From Lysobacter capsici (GTDB lineage Bacteria > Pseudomonadota > Gammaproteobacteria > Xanthomonadales > Xanthomonadaceae), in NCBI RefSeq assembly GCF_018732085.1, contig NZ_CP076103.1:4836001-4900000 (forward strand): a stretch of 64,000 nt of DNA, in the 5' to 3' direction. The notes below the pieces were generated by a model, which was not told the DNA's origin, did no database searches, and saw only the letters and a program-made list of their open reading frames with translations. Shown piece by piece: positions 10,487-19,909 of the stretch; the stretch's first letter is position 1, and every line of letters starts with the position of its first letter. The position numbers were made by a program, and so were the translations under genes.

Positions 10487-11722
10487 TCAAAATTCGCCGC
10501 GATACCAGTTCTTGATCTTGTTGAAGAAACTGCCGGCGCGGCCGGTGGAGATCACCGGGCGACGCGGGTTTTCGATCTGGCTGCCCATCAGCAACAAACC
10601 CACGCCGGTGGCGTGAACCGGGTTGCCGACCACTTCGCCCAGGCCGGTCACGTGCTGCGGAATGCCCACGCGCACCGGCATCTGCAGCATTTCCTCGGCC
10701 AGTTCGACCACACCTTCCATCTTGGCCGCGCCGCCGGTCAGGACCATGCCGGCGCGGACGTGATGTTCGAAACCCGAGCGGCGCAGTTCGGCCTGGATCA
10801 TTTCGAAGATTTCCTCGTAGCGCGCCTGCACCGCCTGCGCCAGCGAGTGACGCGGCATGCGCCGCGGCGGTCGATCGCCGACGCTGGGCACCTGGATCGA
10901 TTCCTCGGCGGTCGCCATCTGCGCCAGCGCGCAGGCGTAACGCACCTTGATCTGCTCGGCTTCCGGCGTCGGCGTGCGCAGCATGTGGGCGATGTCTTCG
11001 GTGACCTTGTCGCCGGCGATCGGCAACGACGCGCTGTGCGCGATCGCGCCCTGCACGAACACCGAGATGTCGGTGGTGCCCGCGCCGATATCGACCAGCA
11101 CCACGCCGAGCTCGCGCTCGTCGCTGGTCAGCACCGCGTTGCTCGAAGCCAGCACGCCGAGAATCAAATCGTCGACCTGCAACCCGCAGCGCTGCACGCA
11201 CTTGCTGATGTTGGCCGCGGCCGACTGCGCGCACACGACCAGATGCGCATGCACCTCCAGGCGCACGCCGGTCATGCCGACCGGGTTGCGGATGCCTTCC
11301 TGCGAATCGTCGAGCACGTAGTCGCGCGGGATCGCATGCAGGATCTTCTGGTCGGCCGGGATCGCCACCGCCTTGGCCGCGTCCAGCACCCGGTCGAGAT
11401 CGCCGTAGGTGACCTCGCCGTCGCGGATCGGGGCGATGCCCTGCGAGTTGCGGCACTGGATGTGATTGCCGGAAATCGACGCGTAGACCGAGCGGATCTC
11501 GCAGCCGGCCATCAGCTCGGCTTCCTCGATCGCGCGCTGGATCGACTGCACGGTCGATTCGATATCCACGACCACACCGCGCTTGAGCCCGCGCGATTCG
11601 TGCGAGCCGATGCCGATCACCTCGATGGGGTTGCCAGGCGAATACTCGCCCACCAGCGCCACCACCTTGGAGGTGCCGATGTCGAGGCCAACGATCAGCG
11701 ACTTGTCGCCTTTGCGGTTCAT
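10487..11722 (-). CDS. ftsA: Cell division protein FtsA
   Basis: Actin-fold ATPase that anchors FtsZ to the membrane. 411 residues: LIVGLDIGTSKV phosphate-1 loop near the N-terminus, 1C SHS2 domain, VLVDIGAGTTDISVF phosphate-2 loop, GMVLTGGAAKM adenosine motif, and the C-terminal amphipathic membrane-targeting helix (FFNKIKNWYRGEF). The ATG shares four bases with the ftsQ stop (ATGA), indicating translational coupling. A heptad inverted repeat follows before ftsZ. Confidence 0.97.
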   Translation of the reverse strand: MNRKGDKSLIVGLDIGTSKVVALVGEYSPGNPIEVIGIGSHESRGLKRGVVVDIESTVQSIQRAIEEAELMAGCEIRSVYASISGNHIQCRNSQGIAPIRDGEVTYGDLDRVLDAAKAVAIPADQKILHAIPRDYVLDDSQEGIRNPVGMTGVRLEVHAHLVVCAQSAAANISKCVQRCGLQVDDLILGVLASSNAVLTSDERELGVVLVDIGAGTTDISVFVQGAIAHSASLPIAGDKVTEDIAHMLRTPTPEAEQIKVRYACALAQMATAEESIQVPSVGDRPPRRMPRHSLAQAVQARYEEIFEMIQAELRRSGFEHHVRAGMVLTGGAAKMEGVVELAEEMLQMPVRVGIPQHVTGLGEVVGNPVHATGVGLLLMGSQIENPRRPVISTGRAGSFFNKIKNWYRGEF

Positions 11723-12459
11723 GACTGTCCTTGCTGCTGTTTCGGTGCGGCCGCGGGCGCCTGCACGGGCGCCCACGACAGCGAAAAACCATTGGTGTAA
11801 CGAAGGTCGGCGCGCGCCAGCACCTGCACCCGCTGCGCCATCAACTGCGGCAGCAGCTTGACGAAGCGGCTCAGGCGCGCGCGCGCCTCGTTGCGGCCGA
11901 CCACGATCTGCGCGCCGTTGGCCAGGCCGAGGGTCCAGCTGCCGCGCTGATCGACTTCGACCTGACGCACGTCCAACCCCACCGGCGCGAACAACTCGCG
12001 CGATTCGTTGTAGAGCGCCACCACGTCCTTGATCCGGCTTTCGGGCCCTGCGAACTGCGGCAGGTTGGCCGGCACCTGGATGTTGGCGGTCGGAAACAAA
12101 CGTCCCTGCTCCGACAACAAACGATCCTGGCCCCAGCGCGCGAACGGCTTGTGCTCGATCACGGTCACTTCCAGCACGTCGGGCCAGCGCTTGCGCACTT
12201 CGGCATGACCGACCCACGGCAGCTTGGCGACCGCGACCTGCGCCGAGGCCAGATCGACCGCGAAGAAACCGCGCTGCGCGTACGGCAGCAAGGTCTTGCG
12301 CAGCGCCGCCGCATCCACCCGCTCGAACTCGCCGGTCACGCGCAGGCGCTTGAGCGGCCACTGGTTCGCGCCGATCCAGCCGTTGAGCACGGCGACGACC
12401 GGCAGCGCGACCAAGGCCAGCGCAAGCAACCATCCGACGAGGCGGAGCATGGCGTTCAC
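11719..12459 (-). CDS. ftsQ: Cell division protein FtsQ
   Basis: Bitopic divisome protein that recruits FtsL and FtsB. About 246 residues: short N-terminus, one transmembrane segment (about 7-26), POTRA domain starting at the LKRLRVTGEFERV strand, then the FtsQ beta domain containing PDVLEVTVIEHKPFARWG, and a proline/alanine-rich C-terminal tail. I choose the GTG at 12459, which overlaps the ddlB stop as GTGA; an ATG at 12450 three codons later (MLRLVGWL) is the alternative. The stop overlaps the ftsA start as ATGA. Confidence 0.93.
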   Translation of the reverse strand: MNAMLRLVGWLLALALVALPVVAVLNGWIGANQWPLKRLRVTGEFERVDAAALRKTLLPYAQRGFFAVDLASAQVAVAKLPWVGHAEVRKRWPDVLEVTVIEHKPFARWGQDRLLSEQGRLFPTANIQVPANLPQFAGPESRIKDVVALYNESRELFAPVGLDVRQVEVDQRGSWTLGLANGAQIVVGRNEARARLSRFVKLLPQLMAQRVQVLARADLRYTNGFSLSWAPVQAPAAAPKQQQGQS

Positions 12460-13433
12460 GCCGTCGCACCTCCTTGCACGGTTGCCTCGAGCACGCGCCA
12501 GCACAGCTCGTCGTATTCGATCCCGACCTGACGCGCGGCCTTGGGCACCAGCGAATGGCTGGTCATGCCCGGCGCGGTGTTGACCTCGATCAGATACAGC
12601 TGGCCGCTGTCGCGGTCGCGCATCACGTCGACCCGGCCCCAGCCCTTGCAGCCGGCGGCGACGAAGGCCTCCATCGCCATGCGGCGGATTTCGGCTTCCT
12701 CGACGCCTTCCAGGCCGGGACACAGGTATTGGGTGTCCTCGGCGATGTACTTGGCGTGATAGTCGTACCACTCGCCCTTCGGCACGATCCGGATCGACGG
12801 CAGCGCGGTGTAGCCGTCGCCGTTGATCAGCACCGCGACGGTGAGCTCGTCGCCGATCACCATCTGCTCCATCAGCATTTCGCCGGGATAGCGCGCGGCC
12901 AGTTCGACCGCTTCGTCGATGTCGGCGTCCTTGAGCACGCGCGACACGCCGACGCTGGAGCCTTCGCTGGACGGCTTGATGATGACCGGCAGGCCGATCG
13001 CCTGGGCCGCGGCGTGCACGTCGTCGCCCTTGGCGATGCGGCGATAGCGCGGGGTCGGCAGGCCGGCCGCCATCCACACCTGCTTGGTGCGGATCTTGTC
13101 CATCGCCAGCGCCGAACCGAGCACGTCCGAACCGGTGTACGGCACGCCGAGCGCTTCGAGCACGCCCTGCAGCACGCCGTCTTCGCCGCCGCCCTTGTTG
13201 CCGTGCAGGATGTTGAACACGCGATCGACGCCGCCCACGCGAATGGCTTCGATCAGCGCCGGAATACCGTCGATCGCGAACGCGTCCACGCCGCGCGAGC
13301 GCAGCGCCTCGAGCACGCCGCGGCCGGAATCCAGCGACACCTCGCGCTCGGCGCTGGTGCCGCCCATCAGCACGGCGACGCGGCCGAACACGGCCGGATC
13401 GGTGACGCGGAGCGGGGCAAACTGCAGACTCAC
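12456..13433 (-). CDS. ddlB: D-alanine--D-alanine ligase
   Basis: ATP-grasp ligase that makes the D-Ala-D-Ala dipeptide for MurF. 325 residues from a GTG that overlaps the murC stop (GTGA). Seen: VAVLMGGTSAEREVSL with the substrate-site HGNKGGGEDG block, ATP-grasp region PVIIKPSSEGSSVGV, and YLIEVNTAPGMTSHSL near the C-terminus carrying the metal-binding Glu/Asn pair. DD-ligase residues are intact, and nothing suggests a D-Ala-D-Lac variant, though I cannot exclude it from motifs alone. Confidence 0.96.
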   Translation of the reverse strand: MSLQFAPLRVTDPAVFGRVAVLMGGTSAEREVSLDSGRGVLEALRSRGVDAFAIDGIPALIEAIRVGGVDRVFNILHGNKGGGEDGVLQGVLEALGVPYTGSDVLGSALAMDKIRTKQVWMAAGLPTPRYRRIAKGDDVHAAAQAIGLPVIIKPSSEGSSVGVSRVLKDADIDEAVELAARYPGEMLMEQMVIGDELTVAVLINGDGYTALPSIRIVPKGEWYDYHAKYIAEDTQYLCPGLEGVEEAEIRRMAMEAFVAAGCKGWGRVDVMRDRDSGQLYLIEVNTAPGMTSHSLVPKAARQVGIEYDELCWRVLEATVQGGATA

Positions 13434-14875
13434 TTCGATTCTCCCTGGAAACCCTGGCTGGCCAACTGCTGCGCCGCCGCGCCGATATCGCCGGCGCCCA
13501 TCAGCAACAGCAGATCGCCGTCGTTCAATACATCCGGCAACACGCCGGCCAGATCGCCCGCGCCGCCGACCACCACCGGGTCGATGCGGCCGCGCGCGCG
13601 GATCGCGCGCGCCAGCGACTTGGCATCGGCACCGGCGATCGGCGCTTCGCCGGCCGGATAGACCTCGGTCAGCACCAGCGCATCCACCGACGACAGCACC
13701 GCGGCGAAATCGTCGAACAGATCGCGGGTGCGGCTGTAGCGATGCGGCTGGAACGCGACCACCAGCCGCTTGTCCGGCCAGCCGCCACGCGCGGCGGCGA
13801 ACACGGCCTCGAGTTCTTTCGGGTGATGGCCGTAGTCGTCGACCAGTTGCACGGTCGCGCCCTTGTCGGTGTGCAACTCGGCGAGCAGATTGAAGCGACG
13901 GCCGATGCCTTCGAATTTTTCCAGCGCGCGCGCGATCGCATCGGGCTGCACGCCCAGCTGCCAGGCGACCGCGCATGCCGCCAACGCGTTCTGCACGTTG
14001 TGCCGGCCCGGCAAGGCCAGCGTCACCGCGGTGCGGGTCGCATCGGGCAGGCACAGGGTGAAATGCATCGCGCCGCCGGTTTGGCTGACGTCTTCGGCGC
14101 GCACGTCGGCGGTTTCGTCGAAGCCGTAGGTCATCACATGGCGCGGGGTTTCCGCGGCGAGCTTGGCGACGTTCGGATCGTCGATGCACAGCACCGCCAG
14201 CCCGTAGAACGGCAACCGGTGCAGGAATTCCTCGAACGCGGCCTGGACCTTGGCGAAATCGCCGCCGTAGTTTTCCAGGTGATCGGCGTCGATGTTGGTG
14301 ACGATGGCGATCTGCGGATTCAGGCGCAGGAAGCTGCCGTCGCTTTCGTCGGCCTCAGCCACCAGCCACTGTCCGCCGCCCAGGCCGGCGTTGGCGCCGG
14401 CCGCGAGCAGCTTGCCGCCGATCACGAAGGTCGGATCGATGCCGCCTTCGGCCAGCACGCTCGCGGCCAGCGAGGTGGTCGTGGTCTTGCCATGGGTACC
14501 GGCCACCGCGATGCCGCGGCGAAAGCGCATCAGCTCGGCCAGCATCTCCGCGCGCGGCACCACCGGGATGCGCTGGGCGCGCGCTTCCATCAGTTCCGGG
14601 TTGTCGCGCTTGATCGCGCTGGACACCACCACGCAGTCGGCGCCGAGCACGTTGGCCGCGGCGTGGCCGCGATGCACGTTCGCGCCCATCGCGGTCAAGC
14701 GACGGGTCACCGCGTTGTCGGCCGTATCCGAGCCCGACACCTGATAGCCGAGCGTGCACATCACTTCGGCGATGCCGCTCATGCCGGTGCCGCCGATGCC
14801 GACGAAATGCACGCGCGGAAACGCCTTGGCCAGGTCGCCGGTGTGCTGCAGGCGGCGGCGGAGTGCGGTGCTCAT
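13430..14875 (-). CDS. murC: UDP-N-acetylmuramate--L-alanine ligase
   Basis: Adds L-alanine to UDP-MurNAc, the first Mur ligase step. 481 residues: N-terminal Rossmann VHFVGIGGTGMSG (about 22-34), P-loop GTHGKTTTT (126-134), central ADESDGSF and NIDADHLENYGG blocks, and a C-terminal DDYGHHPKE motif typical of MurC. It lies after the 151-base repeat-bearing gap that follows murG and overlaps ddlB by four bases. No murB is present in this cluster, so UDP-MurNAc must come from a gene elsewhere. Confidence 0.98.
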   Translation of the reverse strand: MSTALRRRLQHTGDLAKAFPRVHFVGIGGTGMSGIAEVMCTLGYQVSGSDTADNAVTRRLTAMGANVHRGHAAANVLGADCVVVSSAIKRDNPELMEARAQRIPVVPRAEMLAELMRFRRGIAVAGTHGKTTTTSLAASVLAEGGIDPTFVIGGKLLAAGANAGLGGGQWLVAEADESDGSFLRLNPQIAIVTNIDADHLENYGGDFAKVQAAFEEFLHRLPFYGLAVLCIDDPNVAKLAAETPRHVMTYGFDETADVRAEDVSQTGGAMHFTLCLPDATRTAVTLALPGRHNVQNALAACAVAWQLGVQPDAIARALEKFEGIGRRFNLLAELHTDKGATVQLVDDYGHHPKELEAVFAAARGGWPDKRLVVAFQPHRYSRTRDLFDDFAAVLSSVDALVLTEVYPAGEAPIAGADAKSLARAIRARGRIDPVVVGGAGDLAGVLPDVLNDGDLLLLMGAGDIGAAAQQLASQGFQGESK

Positions 14876-15026
14876 GCTTTGAAATCCGGGAGTCGGGAAT
14901 GGGGAATCGGGAATCGGGAGGAGCGGGTTTTGTCGCGATTTGAAAATTCGTCAGTGACAGGACGCGCGGATAGCTGGGTACTCGGCTCTTGCCGATTCCC
15001 GATTCCCCATTCCCGATTCCCGGCCT
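14876..15026. repeat. Heptad inverted-repeat element between murG and murC
   Basis: Left arm about 14887-14922 (GGGAGTC, GGGAATG and GGGAATC units), right arm about 14992-15023 with the complementary units, about 70 bases apart. It fills the entire murG-murC gap, whose ends are the two neighbouring start and stop codons. Every junction from mraZ to murG is overlapping, so this insertion is the first break in coupling. Confidence 0.85.
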
Positions 15027-16118
15027 TCATCGCGCCACCTCCAACACAATCTGCGCGACGCGGTCGGCCGCGTCGGGTCTGGCGAGGCTTCGCGCCGCGT
15101 CGGCCATCTGCAGCAGCACGCCGCGCTCGGCTAGGATCTCGATGGTCGCCGACAGGCGCGCGCCCAGGTCGTCGCCGGCCTGCGGCAGCAACTGCGCGGC
15201 GCCGCGATCGACCAGGAAACGCGCGTTCTTGGTCTGGTGGTCGTCGACCGCCTGCGGGAACGGCACCAGCACGCTGCCGACGCCGACCGCGCACAGCTCG
15301 GCCAGGGTCAGCGCGCCGGAGCGGCATACCACCAGATCGGCCCACGCGTACGCGGCGGCCATGTCGGCGATGAACGGTTCGACCGAGGCGATCACGCCGG
15401 CGTTCGCATACGCGAGTTCGGCGTCGGCGCGCAGCTTCTCGCCGCTTTGATGCCGCACTTCGCAGGGCACGCGGCCGCGCAGACCGGCGATCGCGGCGGG
15501 CACCGCCTGGTTCAAGGCGCGCGCGCCCTGGCTGCCGCCGAGCACCAGCAGCCGCAACGGGCCGCTGCGTTCGGCGAAACGCTGCGCGGGCGGCGCGACC
15601 GCGGCGATCTCCGCGCGCACCGGATTGCCGACCACTTCTTCCTGACCACCGGGGAAGGTGTCCGGAAATCCGGTCAGCACGCGGCGCGCGAAACGCGACA
15701 GCACGCGGTTGGTCATCCCCGGGGCGCGATTTTGTTCGTGCACGATCAGCGGCACGCCGGCCAGACGCGCGGCCAAGCCGCCGGGACCGGCCGCATAGCC
15801 GCCGAAGCTGATCACTGCGCGCGGCTCGCGCGCGCGCAACACGCGCTGCGCGGCGCGCACCGACGCGGCCAGCCGGAACGGCGCGCGCAACAGCGTCGCC
15901 AGCCCTTTGCCGCGCACGCCGCTGATCGCGATGGTGTCGATCTCGATGCCGTGCTGCGGCACCAGCCGCGTTTCCATGCCGCCGTCGGCGCCGAGCCACG
16001 AGACCGGCACGTTGCGCGCCAGCAAAGCCTTGGCCACCGCCAGACCCGGGAAGATATGTCCGCCGGTGCCGCCGGCGAGAATCATCACCGGCCGTTCGCT
16101 CGAACGAAGCTCGCTCAT
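15027..16118 (-). CDS. murG: Undecaprenyldiphospho-muramoylpentapeptide beta-N-acetylglucosaminyltransferase
   Basis: Membrane-associated GT-B glycosyltransferase that converts lipid I to lipid II. 363 residues. Seen: N-terminal MILAGGTGGHIFPGLAVA (about 12-29), VISFGGYAAGPGG, VHEQNRAPGMTNR, LLVLGGSQGARALN at the start of the second lobe, and CRSGALTLAELCAVG in the UDP-binding pocket. The ATG at 16118 overlaps the ftsW stop as ATGA. Confidence 0.97.
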   Translation of the reverse strand: MSELRSSERPVMILAGGTGGHIFPGLAVAKALLARNVPVSWLGADGGMETRLVPQHGIEIDTIAISGVRGKGLATLLRAPFRLAASVRAAQRVLRAREPRAVISFGGYAAGPGGLAARLAGVPLIVHEQNRAPGMTNRVLSRFARRVLTGFPDTFPGGQEEVVGNPVRAEIAAVAPPAQRFAERSGPLRLLVLGGSQGARALNQAVPAAIAGLRGRVPCEVRHQSGEKLRADAELAYANAGVIASVEPFIADMAAAYAWADLVVCRSGALTLAELCAVGVGSVLVPFPQAVDDHQTKNARFLVDRGAAQLLPQAGDDLGARLSATIEILAERGVLLQMADAARSLARPDAADRVAQIVLEVAR

Positions 16119-17437
16119 GCCGACCTCCCGAACGAAGGCTCGACGCGTTCGCGCAGACGGCTGGTGCCGCGCGCGGCGTCGCTGCTGCGAGTGGCGCCGG
16201 CGGCCGCAGGCGTCGCAGTCGCGGTCGAAGGCGCGCCGCTCGCGGCCGGCGCGGCCGTCTGCGCCGCTTCGCCGCGCAGACGCGCGACTTGGCGCTGGGC
16301 GCGGTCGAGTTCGTAGGACACGCGCAGCAACACCGCCAGCGCCGCGCAGCTCATCAGCACGCTGGAACCGCCGGAGGAAATCATCGGCAGGGTCAGGCCC
16401 TTGGTCGGCAACAACCCCAGGTTGACCCCGATCGACACGAAACTCTGCAGCCCCATCCACAAGGCGATGCCGAACGCGACATAGCCGGAGAAGTGGCGAC
16501 GCATCTCCACGCACTTGAGCCCGATCCACAGCGCGCGGCCGGTCAGCAGCGCGTACATGCCGACCACCGCGCACACGCCGGCGAACCCGAATTCCTCGGC
16601 GATCACCGCCATGATGAAGTCGGTATGCGCCTCGGGCAGGTACGACAGCTTCTGCACCGACGCGCCCAGGCCGACCCCGAGCCATTCGCCGCGACCGACC
16701 GCCATCAAGGCATTGGTCAACTGGTAGCCGGTGCCGAACGGATCGCTCCACGGATTCATGAAGGAGGTCAGGCGGATCACCCGGTACGGCTCGGCGATGG
16801 CGATCACCGCCAGGATCGGCAGGCCGATCAGCACCGGGCCGAACATGCGCGGCATGTTGACGCCGCCGAGCACCAGCATGCCGGCGGTGATCGCCAGCAG
16901 CAGCGACGAGGAACCGAAGTCGGGCTGCATCAGCAACAGGCCGACCAGCACGATCGCCACGCCGATCGGCTTGAGCATCGCGCCCCAGGTCGCCGAGATG
17001 TCTTCGCTGAATCGCTTGAGGTAGCTCGCCAGCCACACGATATAGAGCAGCTTGACCGCCTCGACCGCCTGGAAGCCGACCGGGCCGAGATTGATCCAGC
17101 GCTTGGCGCCGTTGACCTGCCGGCCGATCACCGGCACGAACACCAGCAGCAGCAACACGATGCACACCAGCAGCAGCCACTGGTTGTGCTGTTCGATGGT
17201 CTTGAGCTCGGTGCGCATCAACCAGAACGCCATGCCCAGGCCGACGGCGAGGAAGATCAGGTGGCGGGTCAGGAAGTAGAACGCGTCGACGTTGTGGGTC
17301 GCCGCGACGCCGAGCGACGCCGAGCCGACCATGACCACGCCGGTGCAGGCCAGGGCGATGGACACGAACAGCAGCCACGGGTCGTAGCGACCGTGGATGG
17401 CGTCGAGTCGGGTTGCCTGGCGCGCGGAGTTTTCCAT
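16115..17437 (-). CDS. ftsW: Septal peptidoglycan polymerase FtsW (SEDS family)
   Basis: Polytopic SEDS glycosyltransferase that polymerises lipid II with FtsI. 440 residues with about ten membrane segments; the region after TM4 and the periplasmic loop contain the conserved LMQPDFGSSSLL and SDPFGTGYQLTNALMAVGRGEWLGVGLG blocks, the latter including the FtsW/RodA signature. The C-terminal tail after about 385 is alanine-rich and probably disordered. Its ATG shares one base with the mraY stop (TGATG), and its stop overlaps murG. Confidence 0.97.
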   Translation of the reverse strand: MENSARQATRLDAIHGRYDPWLLFVSIALACTGVVMVGSASLGVAATHNVDAFYFLTRHLIFLAVGLGMAFWLMRTELKTIEQHNQWLLLVCIVLLLLVFVPVIGRQVNGAKRWINLGPVGFQAVEAVKLLYIVWLASYLKRFSEDISATWGAMLKPIGVAIVLVGLLLMQPDFGSSSLLLAITAGMLVLGGVNMPRMFGPVLIGLPILAVIAIAEPYRVIRLTSFMNPWSDPFGTGYQLTNALMAVGRGEWLGVGLGASVQKLSYLPEAHTDFIMAVIAEEFGFAGVCAVVGMYALLTGRALWIGLKCVEMRRHFSGYVAFGIALWMGLQSFVSIGVNLGLLPTKGLTLPMISSGGSSVLMSCAALAVLLRVSYELDRAQRQVARLRGEAAQTAAPAASGAPSTATATPAAAGATRSSDAARGTSRLRERVEPSFGRSA

Positions 17438-18525
17438 CAACGGACCTTGAGAGTGGCCAGACCGACCAGCACGAGCACGACCGAGATGATCCAGAAGCGC
17501 ACGATCACGCGCGGCTCGGGCCAGCCCTTGAGTTCGAAGTGGTGATGGATCGGCGCCATGCGGAACACGCGCTTGCCGGTCAGCTTGAACGAAGCGACCT
17601 GGATCATCACCGAGAGCGTTTCGATCACGAACACGCCGCCCATGATCACCAGCACCAGTTCCTGGCGCACGATCACCGCGATGGTGCCGAGCACCGCGCC
17701 CAGCGCCAGCGCGCCGATGTCGCCCATGAATACCATCGCCGGGTAGGTGTTGAACCACAAAAAGCCCAGGCCCGCACCGGCGATCGCCGCGCAGATGATC
17801 ACCAGCTCGCCCGCGCCCGGCACCTGCGGGATCTGCAGGTACTTGGAGAACTCGGCATGGCCCGAGGCGTAGGCGAACACGCCCAGCGCGCAGGCGACCA
17901 ACACGGTCGGCATGATCGCCAGACCGTCGAGGCCGTCGGTCAGGTTGACCGCGTTGGAGAAGCCGACGATCCAGAAGTACGCGACCACGATCAGGCCGGC
18001 GCCGAGCGGAATCGCGATCGCCTTGATCAGCGGCACGTAGAAGGTCGTGCTCGCGACCACCGCCGGATCGGCGGTGAAGTACAAGAACGCGCCCGCGGCC
18101 AGGCCGAAGATCGACTGCAGCAGGTACTTCCAGCGCGATTTGAGGCCATTGGGATCGCGGCGCACGATCTTGATCCAGTCGTCGTACCAGCCGATCGCGC
18201 CGAAGCACAGCATCACCCCGAGCACCAGCCACACATACCTGTTGCGCAGGTCGCCCCACAGCAGCACCGAGGCCAGCACCGTCATCAGGATCAGCGCGCC
18301 GCCCATGGTCGGCGTGCCGGCCTTGGAGAAATGCGTCTGCGGGCCGTCCTGGCGGATCGGCTGGCCGCCCTTGTACTGGGCGAGCTTGCGGATCACCGCC
18401 GGGCCCCACCACAACGACAGGGCGAGCGCGGTCAACGCGCTGAGGATGCCGCGGAAGGTCAGATAGCCGAACAGCCCGAACAGGCTCTGCAACTGCTCCA
18501 GCCAACGAGTGAGTTCAAGCAGCAT
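17437..18525 (-). CDS. mraY: Phospho-N-acetylmuramoyl-pentapeptide-transferase MraY
   Basis: Integral membrane enzyme that makes lipid I from UDP-MurNAc-pentapeptide and undecaprenyl phosphate. 362 residues, ten predicted membrane segments. Seen: the HFSKAGTPTMGG loop, the DDxxK-type motif (GWYDDWIKIV), the FSNAVNLTDGLDGLA loop with catalytic aspartate, and the HHHFE motif near the C-terminus (APIHHHFELKG). The start overlaps the end of murF by 11 bases. Confidence 0.98.
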   Translation of the reverse strand: MLLELTRWLEQLQSLFGLFGYLTFRGILSALTALALSLWWGPAVIRKLAQYKGGQPIRQDGPQTHFSKAGTPTMGGALILMTVLASVLLWGDLRNRYVWLVLGVMLCFGAIGWYDDWIKIVRRDPNGLKSRWKYLLQSIFGLAAGAFLYFTADPAVVASTTFYVPLIKAIAIPLGAGLIVVAYFWIVGFSNAVNLTDGLDGLAIMPTVLVACALGVFAYASGHAEFSKYLQIPQVPGAGELVIICAAIAGAGLGFLWFNTYPAMVFMGDIGALALGAVLGTIAVIVRQELVLVIMGGVFVIETLSVMIQVASFKLTGKRVFRMAPIHHHFELKGWPEPRVIVRFWIISVVLVLVGLATLKVR

Positions 18526-19909
18526 GCGTGGTCCCCTTCCCCTGTGCGGGCTTATGCGCGGACAGCAACGCCGTCACGATCTTGTCCATCGCACTGCTGT
18601 GCGAACCTTTCACCAACACCCGCACGCCGTCGCGCAACTGCTCGCTGAGCGCGCGCGCCAGCGCGTCGTGGCTGTCGAACACCTGCGCGCCGTCGCCGAA
18701 GGCCTGGGCCGCGGCGGTCGGCAGTTCGCCGAGCGCGAACAAACGACGCAGCCCGGCGGCCCTGGCGCGACGGCCGATGTCGGCGTGCATGGCGATTTCC
18801 TCGTGGCCGATCTCGCGCATCGCGCCGAGCACCAGCCAGTTTTCGCCGCCCATCTCGGCCAGGGTGTCGATCGCCGCCGCGGTCGAACCGGGATTGGCGT
18901 TGTAGCTGTCGTCGATCAGCACCGCGCCGTTGTCGAGACGATGGGTGATCAGGCGGCCGTCGACCGGCAGCGCGGCGTTGAGGCCGGCGGCGATCGCCGC
19001 CAGCGATACGTCGGCGCCGAGCGCCAGTGCCGCGGCGGCCAGCGCATTGCGCACGTTATGACGGCCGCTGAGTTTCAGCGCGACCTGCGCCTCGCCCTGC
19101 GGCGTGACCAGCACGAAGCTGGAACCCTCCGGCCCGACGCGAACGTCCTTCGCGGTCACATCCGCGCTGGCGTCGATGCCGTAGCGGATGATCCGCCGGC
19201 CCGAGGCGCGATTGTCGAAGTACGGCGCGAACGCATCGTCGGCATTGATCACCGCCACGCCGTAGGACGGCAGCGCGTCGTAGATCGCGCCCTTGGTGTC
19301 GGCGATGCCGAGCAGGCTGCCCATGCGCTCCAGATGGGCCGGGGCGATGTTGTTGACGACCGCGACCTGCGGACGCGCGACCCGCACGAGGTAGTCGATA
19401 TCGCCGGGCTTGCCCGCGCCCATCTCGTAGATCGCGAACAACGCGTCTTCCGGCGCATCGAGCACCGCCAGCGGCAGCCCGATCTCGTTGTTGCGGTTGC
19501 CCGGCGTCGAATAGGTCCGGCCCGGCGCGGCCTGTTCCAGGATCGCGGTGGTCAGCGCCTTGACGCTGGTCTTGCCGTTGCTGCCGGTGATCGCGATCAC
19601 CCGGGTGTCGCGGGTCGACTGCACGGTGGTGGCCAGATCGGCCAGCGCGCGCTCGGTGTCGGCGACGATCACCTGCGGCATCGCCGCGTCGATCTCGCGC
19701 GAAACCAGCGCGCCGGCCACGGTGGTGCCGAGCAGCTTGGCGACATGATCGTGGCCGTCGAAGCGCTCGCCCTTGAGCGCGACGAACAGCGCCGCGCCGC
19801 TGGCCGGCAGCGCGCGGCTGTCGGTGGTCAGCAGGTCGATTGCGGCGTCCTCGCCGTGCAGGCGGCCGCCGGTCATGCGCGCGATTTCGGACAGCAGCAG
19901 ACGCCTCAT
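18515..19909 (-). CDS. murF: UDP-N-acetylmuramoyl-tripeptide--D-alanyl-D-alanine ligase
   Basis: Adds D-Ala-D-Ala to the UDP-MurNAc-tripeptide. 464 residues: N-terminal uridine-binding domain with TTDSRALPASGALFVALKG-like block, P-loop GSNGKTS (109-115), NRNNEIGLPL, the MGAGKPGDIDYL motif, and VLIDDSYNANPGST of the third domain. The ATG at 19909 overlaps the murE stop (ATGA), and the same frame runs on upstream through murE without meaning. Confidence 0.97.
   Translation of the reverse strand: MRRLLLSEIARMTGGRLHGEDAAIDLLTTDSRALPASGAALFVALKGERFDGHDHVAKLLGTTVAGALVSREIDAAMPQVIVADTERALADLATTVQSTRDTRVIAITGSNGKTSVKALTTAILEQAAPGRTYSTPGNRNNEIGLPLAVLDAPEDALFAIYEMGAGKPGDIDYLVRVARPQVAVVNNIAPAHLERMGSLLGIADTKGAIYDALPSYGVAVINADDAFAPYFDNRASGRRIIRYGIDASADVTAKDVRVGPEGSSFVLVTPQGEAQVALKLSGRHNVRNALAAAALALGADVSLAAIAAGLNAALPVDGRLITHRLDNGAVLIDDSYNANPGSTAAAIDTLAEMGGENWLVLGAMREIGHEEIAMHADIGRRARAAGLRRLFALGELPTAAAQAFGDGAQVFDSHDALARALSEQLRDGVRVLVKGSHSSAMDKIVTALLSAHKPAQGKGTTHAA

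Noticed and set aside
12450..12459. ATG at 12450 as the start of ftsQ
   Set aside because: Possible, but the GTG at 12459 gives the GTGA overlap with ddlB that matches the other junctions of the cluster; kept as the alternative.
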